This document shows, one piece after another, positions 23,950 to 31,424 of a DNA stretch of 64,000 nt. Each line of letters starts with the position of its first letter. The stretch's first letter is position 1. The position numbers were made by a program, and so were the translations under genes. Below the pieces are notes generated by a model, which did not search any database, was not told the origin of the DNA, and saw only the letters and a program-made list of their open reading frames with translations. This DNA is from Oribacterium sp. WCC10 (GTDB lineage: Bacteria; Bacillota; Clostridia; Lachnospirales; Lachnospiraceae): contig NZ_FOPH01000015.1 of assembly GCF_900113415.1 (NCBI RefSeq), forward strand, positions 26,308-90,307, given 5' to 3'.

Positions 23950-24882
23950 TTACTCAGTGAAAAGCGGTGTTGAGTAATATCTGTCTCCACTGTCAGGAAG
24001 AAGTGCTACGATTGTCTTTCCTTTATTTTCAGGTCTCTTTGCAAGATCAATGGCAGCATGAAGTGCGGCACCGGAAGAGATACCGACAGAGATACCTTCC
24101 TTTCTTGCGAGAAGCTTTGCGGTTGCAAATGCATCCTGACTTGAAGCCTTATATACTTCATCATACACCTTTGTATTGAGAACATCAGGTACAAAACCTG
24201 CTCCGATTCCCTGAATCTTGTGAGCGCCGGCCTTGCCCTCAGAGAGAACAGGTGAATCTTCAGGCTCAAGAGCTATTACCTTGACATCAGGATTCTGCTC
24301 TTTCAGATACTCTCCTGTTCCGGTTACTGTTCCGCCGGTTCCTACTCCTGCAATAAAAATGTCTACCTTACCGTCAGTATCTCTCCAGATCTCCGGACCG
24401 GTTGTTGCCTTGTGTACTGCCGGATTTGCCGGATTAACAAACTGTCCGGGTATGAAACCTCCCGGGATCTCACTGGCAAGCTCTTCTGCTTTTGCGATAG
24501 CACCCTTCATACCCTTGGCACCTTCGGTAAGCACAATTTCGGCACCGTAGTTCTTGAGAATGCTTCTGCGCTCAACGCTCATTGTCTCCGGCATGGTAAG
24601 AATGATTCTGTATCCCTTTGAAGCTGCAATGGCAGCAAGTCCGATACCTGTATTGCCGGATGTAGGCTCGATGATGACTGAACCTTCCTTAAGAAGACCT
24701 TTTTCCTCAGCATCCTCTATCATAGCCTTTGCGATACGATCCTTGACACTTCCTGCCGGATTCAGATACTCAAGCTTTACAAGAACTGTAGCCTCAAGAC
24801 CAAGCTCCTTTTCGATATTTACAACCTCAACGAGAGGTGTATTTCCAACGAGTCCAAGTGTTCCCTTATAAATGTTTGCCAT
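23950..24882 (-). CDS. cysK: Cysteine synthase (O-acetylserine thiol-lyase)
   Basis: The 310-residue PLP enzyme makes cysteine from O-acetylserine and sulfide. The PLP lysine is Lys47 in [11 protein letters not shown]; the substrate loop [10 protein letters not shown] is near 75 and the PLP-phosphate loop [14 protein letters not shown] near 177. The C-terminus has [17 protein letters not shown], typical of CysK rather than CBS. It leads a two-gene operon with cysE. A strong promoter, a cysteine-rich leader ORF and a terminator lie in the 380 bases upstream, so expression is probably set by Cys-tRNA charging through attenuation. Confidence 0.95.
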   Translation of the reverse strand: MANIYKGTLGLVGNTPLVEVVNIEKELGLEATVLVKLEYLNPAGSVKDRIAKAMIEDAEEKGLLKEGSVIIEPTSGNTGIGLAAIAASKGYRIILTMPETMSVERRSILKNYGAEIVLTEGAKGMKGAIAKAEELASEIPGGFIPGQFVNPANPAVHKATTGPEIWRDTDGKVDIFIAGVGTGGTVTGTGEYLKEQNPDVKVIALEPEDSPVLSEGKAGAHKIQGIGAGFVPDVLNTKVYDEVYKASSQDAFATAKLLARKEGISVGISSGAALHAAIDLAKRPENKGKTIVALLPDSGDRYYSTPLFTE

Positions 24883-25015
24883 AACTTATTCCCCTTTATA
24901 TTTTGATTTATATTTTTTTCAATATTCAATTTTTATTTATTTCGAAAGTCGTGTTGATGCAATGAGGTTTGATGTCATTCTGTCAAAGATTTGCAGATTT
25001 ATGAAGTCAGGATAT

Positions 25016-25046
25016 AAAAAAGCCCGGAAGATTATCTCTTCCGGGC
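25016..25046 (-). terminator. Leader terminator (attenuator) of cysK-cysE
   Basis: On the minus strand GCCCGGAAGA and TCTTCCGGGC pair perfectly around GATAA, followed by TTTTTT. It ends transcription about 130 bases before the cysK start. Its 5' arm, with the six bases before it, can instead pair for 12 bp with leader codons 21-25 (25113-25124). Confidence 0.9.
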
Positions 25047-25075
25047 ACTTAACTTCGTTAAATCAAGGCTTCACA

Positions 25076-25186
25076 TCAGCATGAACATCGACATGACAAT
25101 AAAAGAGCCTCTTTAAACGCCCGGGTATCTGTCATGCAGCAACAACACTGGTTAATTCTGTTTTCTGCTATCATTACGTTAAGCAT
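25076..25186 (-). CDS. Cysteine-rich leader peptide of cysK-cysE, 36 residues
   Basis: The ATG at 25186 lies eight bases after GGAGG. The peptide has four consecutive Cys codons at 14-17 (TGT TGT TGC TGC) and ends SCRCSC, seven Cys in 36 residues, far above chance. About 24 bases after its stop comes the intrinsic terminator. Codons 21-25 contain CCGGGCGUUUAA, which pairs with UUAAGUGCCCGG across the base of the terminator (12 bp with two G-U). A ribosome stalled at codons 14-17 leaves this arm free and blocks the terminator; a ribosome moving to the stop codon covers it. This is the logic of trp- and his-type attenuators, here for cysteine. No T-box core is present. Confidence 0.85.
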   Translation of the reverse strand: MLNVMIAENRINQCCCCMTDTRAFKEALLLSCRCSC

Positions 25187-25266
25187 CGTTCATGCCTCCA
25201 TGTGTTATATAGAATGTCGGGAGTGATAAGCATTGTTAATTCCTACCGAATCACTCTGATATAACA

Positions 25267-25295
25267 ATCATATAAGCTTTTTTTATTGATGTCAA
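25267..25295 (-). promoter_or_regulatory. Promoter of the cysK leader
   Basis: On the minus strand TTGACA (25290-25295), 17 bases, then TATGAT (25267-25272): near-consensus sigma-A. The transcript would start near 25260, about 75 bases before the leader ORF. Confidence 0.85.
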
Positions 25296-25337
25296 CGATT
25301 TAGATATTCCGTGTGAGTATACATGATATAACTTGAT

Positions 25338-25673
25338 TCATTTTACAAGCTTCACAAACTCATTTTTCTCAAGACTTTTCATATAGACGCTGAGTCTCTC
25401 GTATAGAGGTTCCGCTTCTTCCCCGAAGTGATCGTGAACCATCTGACCTATTTCATATACACTTTTTTTACCATCTATACATCCGAAGATAAAGCTTCCC
25501 ATACCTTCTATGTGAATATATGAAATCTTTGGCTTTTTGAAGAATTTTTGCGCCAGTCTGTTTGTGAAGCCTTTGTTTTCCATTTCAACTATGACCTCCC
25601 CGGACTCGGAGCGAGTCCAGCGGAGGTCATTGTTTATCTCATATATACGATCTAAAAAATTATTATTTTGCAT
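25338..25673 (-). CDS. PqqD-like small protein
   Basis: The start is the ATG at 25673, inside the last codons of the OPT transporter gene (eleven-base overlap), giving 111 residues. Residues about 38-111 match the PqqD fold: ISYIHIEGMGSFIFGCIDGKKSVYEIGQMVHDHFGEEAEPLYERLSVY (quoted here only as the region 45-95), with the hallmark order of a hydrophobic strand, I-D-G-x-x-S-V-x-E-I, and a C-terminal helix ending in LEKNEFV. PqqD proteins bind peptide precursors and present them to radical-SAM enzymes. No radical-SAM or precursor gene is nearby, and the tight coupling to an oligopeptide transporter suggests a peptide-handling or regulatory role. That link is inferred. Confidence 0.75.
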   Translation of the reverse strand: MQNNNFLDRIYEINNDLRWTRSESGEVIVEMENKGFTNRLAQKFFKKPKISYIHIEGMGSFIFGCIDGKKSVYEIGQMVHDHFGEEAEPLYERLSVYMKSLEKNEFVKLVK

Positions 25674-27543
25674 TTTTCTTAACCATAGCTGCCTTAAGTA
25701 CCAAAGCAGAAACGATGATAATGAGAACAAGTGCAGGGATGTTTCCAGAAGGAACCATTGCACTTAAGTTAATACGATCAGTTACTCCCATAACTGTGAG
25801 AACTGCAAGGAGTACACCGATGATACCCTCTCCGGCGATAAGTCCTGAACAGAAAAGGATACCCTTTCCGGACTCTCCGTTCTCCTTACCGAACTTCTTG
25901 TCTGCAAAGAGCTTGATGAGACCACCGATCATGATGGTGGATGAAAGCTCAAGAGGAAGGTAAAGACCAATTGAAACAGGAAGTGCGGCAATACCAAGTA
26001 TCTCAACAGAGATGGAAATGAATGCACCGATAAAGATAAGTGCCCATGGAAGGTTACCGCTCATTACACCTTCGATGATCATCTTCATCATAGTAGCCTG
26101 AGGAGCAGCGAGCTTGTCTGAACCAAAGCCGTAAGCATTGTCCAAAAGGATCATAACACCACCGATGGCAAATGCTGCTGCAACTGTACCGATGATCTCA
26201 CCGATCTGCTGCTTCACAGGAGTAGCACCAAGGATGTAACCGGTCTTGAGATCCTGAGAAGTATCACCTGCCATACATGTTGCGATACAGATGATAGAAC
26301 CGATGGCGATGGCGCCCTGCATACCCATAACACCTGTATCACCTGCTGCCTTAAGACAGATTGTAGTGATAAGGATGGTGGCAATGGTCATACCTGAAAC
26401 AGGGTTGTTTGAGCTTCCTACGAGACCAACCATACGTGATGAAACGGCACTGAAGAAGAAACCGAATACAACGATGAGGATGGCGCCGAGAAGTGTTACA
26501 GGCTCAACAGGAACGATCCATATTGCAAGTATGATAAGCACGATAGTGCCGAGAACAAGGCGGATGTCCATGTCGATGGCTGTACGCTCGTTTGTAACCT
26601 TACCTGCATTTGAAATGCTCTTAACTGAATCTATAAATGTTCTTACGATAAGAGGGAGTGTCTTTATAAGGCTGATGATTCCGGCCGCAGCAACTGCACC
26701 GGCACCGATATACTTGATGTAGTTTGACCAAATGGCTGAAGCGCCGCCTGTTGCATAAAGCTCTGATACAGAAACGCTTGCAGGATACATCACCATGTCT
26801 CCACCGAAAGTTGCGATGAGAGGAATCAGCACGAACCAGCCAAGAACACCACCGGCAAACATATATGCAGAAATTCTTGGTCCGCAGATGTAACCTACTG
26901 ATATAAGTGCAGGATAAACCTCTGCTGACAGCTCGGTTTTAAGTGCATTGATCTTTAATGTTACAACACCCTGAACAGCCATAAGACCGTCAACGATGAA
27001 CTTAACCAAAGCACCAAGTCCCATTCCGAGGAATACTGACTTTGCTGAGGAACCGCCCTCTTCTCCTGCGAGAAGTACTTCAGCACATGCTGTTCCTTCA
27101 GGATAAGGAAGTACGCCATGCTCCTGAACGATAAGTGCATTACGAAGCGGTACCATGAAAAATACACCTAAAAGTCCGCCGAAAAGAGCAGTGATAGTTA
27201 TAGCTACAAGTGAAGGCTTGTCCATGATGCCTTCCTTGGCCCAAATAAAAAGAGCCGGCATGGTAAAGATAGTTCCGGCTGCAAGTGACTCACCTGCTGA
27301 ACCGATGGTCTGAACCATATTGCTCTCAAGAACTGAATCTTTATTCAGAATAACTCGGATAACAGCCATGGAAATAACTGCTGCCGGGATAGATGCAGAT
27401 ACTGTCATACCAACTCTGAGTCCCAGGTAAGCATTGGCTGCACCAAAGATTACTGCAAGGAAAAGTCCCATGACAATGGATGTGACCGTCATCTCCGGAA
27501 TAACCTTATCCGCAGGGATATACGGTTTGAATTGATCGTTCAT
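25663..27543 (-). CDS. OPT-family oligopeptide transporter
   Basis: The start is the ATG at 27543 with AGGAGA upstream, giving 626 residues with about 14-16 membrane helices. Family signs are the N-terminal IPEMTVTSIVMGLFLAVIFG and NAYLGLRVGMTVSASIPAAV (positions about 12-45), EHGVLPYPEGTACAEVLLAG near 145, AGDTSQDLKTGYILGATP near 430 and SGLIAGEGIIGVLLA near 580. OPT proteins are proton-coupled importers of oligopeptides or metal chelates; bacterial members often take tri- to pentapeptides. It is the first gene of a pair with the PqqD-like gene, which overlaps its end. The substrate cannot be told from sequence. Confidence 0.92.
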   Translation of the reverse strand: MNDQFKPYIPADKVIPEMTVTSIVMGLFLAVIFGAANAYLGLRVGMTVSASIPAAVISMAVIRVILNKDSVLESNMVQTIGSAGESLAAGTIFTMPALFIWAKEGIMDKPSLVAITITALFGGLLGVFFMVPLRNALIVQEHGVLPYPEGTACAEVLLAGEEGGSSAKSVFLGMGLGALVKFIVDGLMAVQGVVTLKINALKTELSAEVYPALISVGYICGPRISAYMFAGGVLGWFVLIPLIATFGGDMVMYPASVSVSELYATGGASAIWSNYIKYIGAGAVAAAGIISLIKTLPLIVRTFIDSVKSISNAGKVTNERTAIDMDIRLVLGTIVLIILAIWIVPVEPVTLLGAILIVVFGFFFSAVSSRMVGLVGSSNNPVSGMTIATILITTICLKAAGDTGVMGMQGAIAIGSIICIATCMAGDTSQDLKTGYILGATPVKQQIGEIIGTVAAAFAIGGVMILLDNAYGFGSDKLAAPQATMMKMIIEGVMSGNLPWALIFIGAFISISVEILGIAALPVSIGLYLPLELSSTIMIGGLIKLFADKKFGKENGESGKGILFCSGLIAGEGIIGVLLAVLTVMGVTDRINLSAMVPSGNIPALVLIIIVSALVLKAAMVKKNAK

Positions 27544-27718
27544 AATTATTAAATTTCTCCTATCTTTTTGCGGTTGTTCCATTATATATGTACTTTAATA
27601 ACAAGACAATCTAACAAAATGCCTATTTTATAACTGCATATTTATGTAGATATATGAATTATTTATAACCGTGCAAAGTTTTAAAGCTTTAAAGTTGCGT
27701 ACCGGCATAGTAAATAAA

Positions 27719-27744
27719 AAGAGATGCCGCGTACGACATCTCTT
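27719..27744 (-). terminator. Intrinsic terminator of the 5'-nucleotidase pair
   Basis: On the minus strand AAGAGATG and CATCTCTT pair around ten bases, followed by TTTATTTAC. It lies about 50 bases past the stop at 27793. Confidence 0.7.
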
Positions 27745-27792
27745 GATTGAATCGAAGTTCTATTCAGTTAATGCTTTAACTTCACTTTCATT

Positions 27793-29295
27793 CTACTCAT
27801 TCTCTGCTCCTGTTGTAGTTCCATCCTTAAGGTGTATGATCAGTCTTCCGGTGCCTTTGGCATTCTGGTGCTGACCCTTTTGAAGATACTCCTCAAGGAT
27901 CTTTGCACTTCCGGTGGCTATTTCTCTTGATGCATGATTCATCTCAAGCTCTTCTAAACTGATATCAAATCCGTCAAGAGTGTTGCGGAAATGGAATTCC
28001 TCAAGTCCCACCGTGAATACCCTGTCCTCATCTATCGGTTCGCCTTCAAAATCAAATCTCAGGAATTCATGTGTTTTCTGGTCATATTCAACCTGAAGTC
28101 CCTTTGAAAGCTGATAGAACTCTGTGTGTGCACCTTCAAGAGCCTCATCTCTCAGCATCCTCATGATGCCGTGTTTAATCTGTTTTCCTGTCCAGTAGGT
28201 TGCATGGATCGGTTTATTATAAGGATAGTTTTCATCGAAATCCCCTTTAGTCACAACCGGTCCCAGTTCTTCTGTGCGGATGGATCCGGAACCCAAAAGG
28301 AAGATATCAAGTCCCAGGGCATCTTTTAATATGTCGGAATATAGATCACCAAGCTCAGTCTCCATGATCCTTGATGGGTGAGTCAGCTTCCGCACAAATT
28401 TTGTCAGGATTCGACCGTATTTTTCATCCGTCGCATTCTTGTAATTAAGTATCAGTCCCTCTATGGCAGGATCTCTTGGACAGGTTTTCTCATTGATTGG
28501 TATAGGCTTCCATGTAAAGCTGTCAATCTTGTTTTCATCGGTATCTACCATGATGTCAAATCGCCCGATCTGGTCAGTGCCTGTTCCTGCCTGTACGATG
28601 GGGATGTCATTTACGATAGCCGGTTCCTCCAGAAATGTATGGGAATGCCCGCCTATTATTACATCCACGCCCCATGCGGGATCCAGCATTGCGGCAAGCT
28701 TTTTGTCCTCCTCAAATCCTATGTGGGTCAGAAGCACTGTGAAGTCTATATCGATGGCATTGTATGAATCACAGATTTTGCCGATTTCCTCTGCCGCATC
28801 CTCAAGGGTAATGAACGTACCGATTAGCTGATCCGACTTGCACTGCATCAGGGCAACCTCTGTGAGAATGCCTATGAACAGAATCCTCATACCGCCGACT
28901 TCCAGCACCTTACATGGCTCGAAGAGTCTTTTGTGATTGGTCTTTATATGAAGGTTTGCATTGATAATTGGAAACTCGGCACATTTTTCAAGGAAAAGGA
29001 GGTGAGCGATTCCGTAATCAACCTCATGATTTCCCAATGTCACTATGTCGGGGGACAGCATATTCATGATCTGTATGGTGGACAGGCCGTGATATTCTGA
29101 ATCAATGACAGAGCCTCTGAACATATCGCCGGCTATGCAGTAGAGTACATTTTCCTCCTCATTACGAACCTTGCTGATATAACCGGACAGCATGGACACG
29201 CCGCCAACGAGGTTCTCATCCACCTGCTCCGCAAGGAAATCCCCGTGCATATCATTGGAATGCAGTAATGTTAGTTTTTTCAAATGTTTTTCCAT
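27793..29295 (-). CDS. Metallophosphatase/5'-nucleotidase family protein, copy 2
   Basis: The 500-residue protein has the two-domain 5'-nucleotidase architecture. The N-terminal metallophosphatase domain holds LLHSNDMHGDF (metal Asp and His), GNHEVDYG near 92 and GGHSHTF near 217; the C-terminal substrate domain begins near 310 (GDLYSDILKDALGLDIFLLGSGSIR, residues within 320-350). It hydrolyses nucleotides or related phosphate esters. There is no signal peptide, unlike classical UshA, so it should act in the cytoplasm. It is a close tandem paralog of the gene at 29403-30908, with the same length and most motifs identical. Confidence 0.88.
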   Translation of the reverse strand: MEKHLKKLTLLHSNDMHGDFLAEQVDENLVGGVSMLSGYISKVRNEEENVLYCIAGDMFRGSVIDSEYHGLSTIQIMNMLSPDIVTLGNHEVDYGIAHLLFLEKCAEFPIINANLHIKTNHKRLFEPCKVLEVGGMRILFIGILTEVALMQCKSDQLIGTFITLEDAAEEIGKICDSYNAIDIDFTVLLTHIGFEEDKKLAAMLDPAWGVDVIIGGHSHTFLEEPAIVNDIPIVQAGTGTDQIGRFDIMVDTDENKIDSFTWKPIPINEKTCPRDPAIEGLILNYKNATDEKYGRILTKFVRKLTHPSRIMETELGDLYSDILKDALGLDIFLLGSGSIRTEELGPVVTKGDFDENYPYNKPIHATYWTGKQIKHGIMRMLRDEALEGAHTEFYQLSKGLQVEYDQKTHEFLRFDFEGEPIDEDRVFTVGLEEFHFRNTLDGFDISLEELEMNHASREIATGSAKILEEYLQKGQHQNAKGTGRLIIHLKDGTTTGAENE

Positions 29296-29402
29296 AAATT
29301 CACTTCCTTACCGGGAGCATCACCCCTCTTATCTATTCAAAGGAGCTGATGCTTTATGCCGGGATCTCCCGGAAAACCGGCACCCCTGTCTTAATCTCTG
29401 AC

Positions 29403-30908
29403 TTATCTTCCTCTTTCAGCCAATGCCTGTTTTGCTTCATTTGTCAAATGAAGGTTTAGTCTTCCTTCTATCTTTGCATCCTGATGCTGTCCCTCTACAA
29501 GCATTTCCTCCAAAACCTGGGCACATGAGGTTGCGATCGCGCGGTGCTTGTGATTCTTATCAAGCTCTTCCATCTTAAGGTCGAAGGAATCTTCAAGATT
29601 CCTGTAATGATATTCCTGCAATCCTACTGTGAATATCTGGTCATCCGTAACAGGTTTACCATTGAAATCAAATTTCAGGAAAGAATGGGTCACCATGTCG
29701 TATTCTATGGAAAGACCTTTGGAAACCTGATAGAATTCCGTATGTTCGCCGAAAAATGCTTCGTCTCTCATCATTCTCATGATGCCATGCTTAAGCTGCT
29801 TCCCTGTCCAGTATGTAAGGATGGCCTCATCGTCATAAGGAAATGTTTCCATGAGATCTCCCTTTGTAACAACAGGACCAAGTTTCCTGGTTCGTATGGA
29901 GCCCGATCCAAGAAGGAAAATGTCTACACCAAGAGAATTCTGAAGGATGTCCGCCAAAAGATTTCCAACTTCGGTTTCCATGTAACGGGACGGATTTGAA
30001 AGCTTTCTTGTAAATTTAGTAAGAATCCGGCCATATTTCGCATCAGTCACATCTTTGTAATTCTTGATGATATCTTCCATTGCAAGGTCTTTGGGGCAGG
30101 TTTTCTCATTGATGGGAACCGGCTTCCATGTAAAGCTGTCTATCCTGTTCTCATCAGTGTCTATCATGATATCGAAACGCCCGATCTGATCGGTACCTGT
30201 TCCGGCCTGAACGATGGGGATACCGTTTACGATTGCAGGTTCTTCAAGAAAAGTATGGGAATGGCCTCCTATTATAACGTCTACTCCCAATGCAGGATCC
30301 AGCAGGGAAGCCAGCTTTTTGTCCTCTTCAAAACCAATATGTGTCAACAGAACAGTAAAATCGATATCAATAGAATTATAGGTATTACATATCTTTCCGA
30401 CTTCCGCTGCTGCCTCCTCAACGGTTATGAAGGTCCCAATGAGGTCGTCCTTTTTGCAGTCATTTAAAACCATCTCTGTCAGTATTCCTATGAAGAGAAT
30501 CTTCATGCCGTCAACTTCCAGGATTTTGTAGGGTTCAAAGAGTCTCGTATTATTGGTTTTGATATGCAGGTTTGCATTAACGATCGGAAATTCGGCACAT
30601 TTTTCCAGAAAGAGAAGGTGGGCGATTCCGTAATCTACTTCGTGGTTTCCTAAAGACACTATATCGGGGGCAAGCATATTCATGATCTGTATAGTGGACA
30701 GTCCCTGATACTCTGAATCTATGATGGAGCCTCTGAACATGTCTCCTGCTATACAGTAAATGACATTTTCTTCTTCCTGACGTACTTTACTGATGTAACC
30801 TGACAAAAGGGATAATCCTCCTACAAGATTCTCATCCACCTTCTCCGCAAGGAAATCTCCATGCATGTCGTTTGAATGCAATAGAGTGAGTTTTTTGATA
30901 TTGCCCAT
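29403..30908 (-). CDS. Metallophosphatase/5'-nucleotidase family protein, copy 1
   Basis: This 501-residue paralog precedes the 27793-29295 gene, separated by 107 bases. It carries the same metal motifs (LLHSNDMHGDF, GNHEVDYG, GGHSHTF) and a matching C-terminal domain (GSGSIRTRKLGPVVTKGD). The two align end to end without long gaps, so they arose by tandem duplication. Differences gather in the C-terminal substrate domain, for example around HRAIATSCAQVLEEML, which suggests diverging substrate range. It also lacks a signal peptide. A poor promoter region lies upstream with a MITE-like remnant at 30991-31017. Confidence 0.88.
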   Translation of the reverse strand: MGNIKKLTLLHSNDMHGDFLAEKVDENLVGGLSLLSGYISKVRQEEENVIYCIAGDMFRGSIIDSEYQGLSTIQIMNMLAPDIVSLGNHEVDYGIAHLLFLEKCAEFPIVNANLHIKTNNTRLFEPYKILEVDGMKILFIGILTEMVLNDCKKDDLIGTFITVEEAAAEVGKICNTYNSIDIDFTVLLTHIGFEEDKKLASLLDPALGVDVIIGGHSHTFLEEPAIVNGIPIVQAGTGTDQIGRFDIMIDTDENRIDSFTWKPVPINEKTCPKDLAMEDIIKNYKDVTDAKYGRILTKFTRKLSNPSRYMETEVGNLLADILQNSLGVDIFLLGSGSIRTRKLGPVVTKGDLMETFPYDDEAILTYWTGKQLKHGIMRMMRDEAFFGEHTEFYQVSKGLSIEYDMVTHSFLKFDFNGKPVTDDQIFTVGLQEYHYRNLEDSFDLKMEELDKNHKHRAIATSCAQVLEEMLVEGQHQDAKIEGRLNLHLTNEAKQALAERGR

Positions 30909-30990
30909 AAAAACCTCCGTTATACTGAAATTACAAAAACCACTGATTCTATATTCAAAAGCAAAACCCTGACTATGTTTTAGATTTTAT

Positions 30991-31017
30991 GGAAACAATG
31001 ATTAACCCGGTGTTTCC
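30991..31017. repeat. MITE terminal-repeat remnant M4
   Basis: GGAAACAATGATTAA is followed after two bases by GGTGTTTCC-type sequence, so the two ends of the MITE-like family sit side by side without an interior. It may be a deletion derivative, or a short palindrome of independent origin. Confidence 0.35.
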
Positions 31018-31235
31018 TGACAAATCGTCGCAAGAAATAGTTTTCACTTTCTAAAATCCCATAAAACTTATATCTATAATCGTCGCATATGTATTGTATA
31101 TCGTCAACATCATATCGGGATATAAATACGTACGATTTGTGCAATATGCTTATATTTGCGTCAAATACTTTGATTATGCAGCAAATATTTAAGTATTCAA
31201 TGATGCATTCATAAAACACTTTTTTATATTTCTGC

Positions 31236-31264
31236 TTGACATATACTTATCGAAATGTTAATCT
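31236..31264 (+). promoter_or_regulatory. Promoter of the PTS operon
   Basis: TTGACA (31236-31241), 17 bases, TAATCT (31259-31264). Transcription would start near 31271, just before the antiterminator site. Confidence 0.7.
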
Positions 31265-31280
31265 CCTATCGTTCAATTCA

Positions 31281-31309
31281 GTATGTAACTGTTCGCAGGC
31301 ATTCACTGT
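31281..31309 (+). promoter_or_regulatory. Ribonucleic antiterminator (RAT) site
   Basis: GTATGTAACTGTTCGCAGGC followed by ATTCAC matches the general BglG/LicT/GlcT target form (TGTTACTG ... CAGGCA). Its 3' end overlaps the 5' arm of the terminator at 31302-31354, as in known PTS antitermination. The cognate regulator gene is at 33707. Confidence 0.7.
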
Positions 31310-31354
31310 ACATAAAATGCTTTTTGGTTTATGTGGTGAAGTGTCTGTTTTTTT
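31302..31354 (+). terminator. RAT-overlapping terminator
   Basis: TTCAC/GTGAA and ACATAAA/TTTATGT form a two-part stem, and seven T residues follow at 31348-31354. Formation of the RAT hairpin would remove TTCAC and so weaken it. Confidence 0.6.
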
Positions 31355-31386
31355 ATGCCTCCGCGTAAACGCGGAGGCATTTTTTG
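31355..31386 (+). terminator. Second terminator in the PTS leader
   Basis: ATGCCTCCGCG and CGCGGAGGCAT pair perfectly over 11 bases around TAAA, followed by TTTTTTG. It is stronger than the RAT-linked terminator and lies 39 bases before the PTS start codon. How the RAT regulator would pass it is not evident. Confidence 0.8.
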
Positions 31387-31424
31387 TACAGGAGCCTGAA
31401 TGAACATATAAACAAGGAGGATGT

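Noticed and set aside
24883..25300. Cysteine T-box upstream of cysK
   Set aside because: No AGGGTGGNACCGCG core or Stem I features are present; the terminator is explained by the leader-peptide model.
30980..31219. 79-codon minus-strand frame upstream of the nucleotidase pair
   Set aside because: It is AT-rich, lacks a ribosome site and partly consists of a repeat remnant; it looks like promoter DNA.
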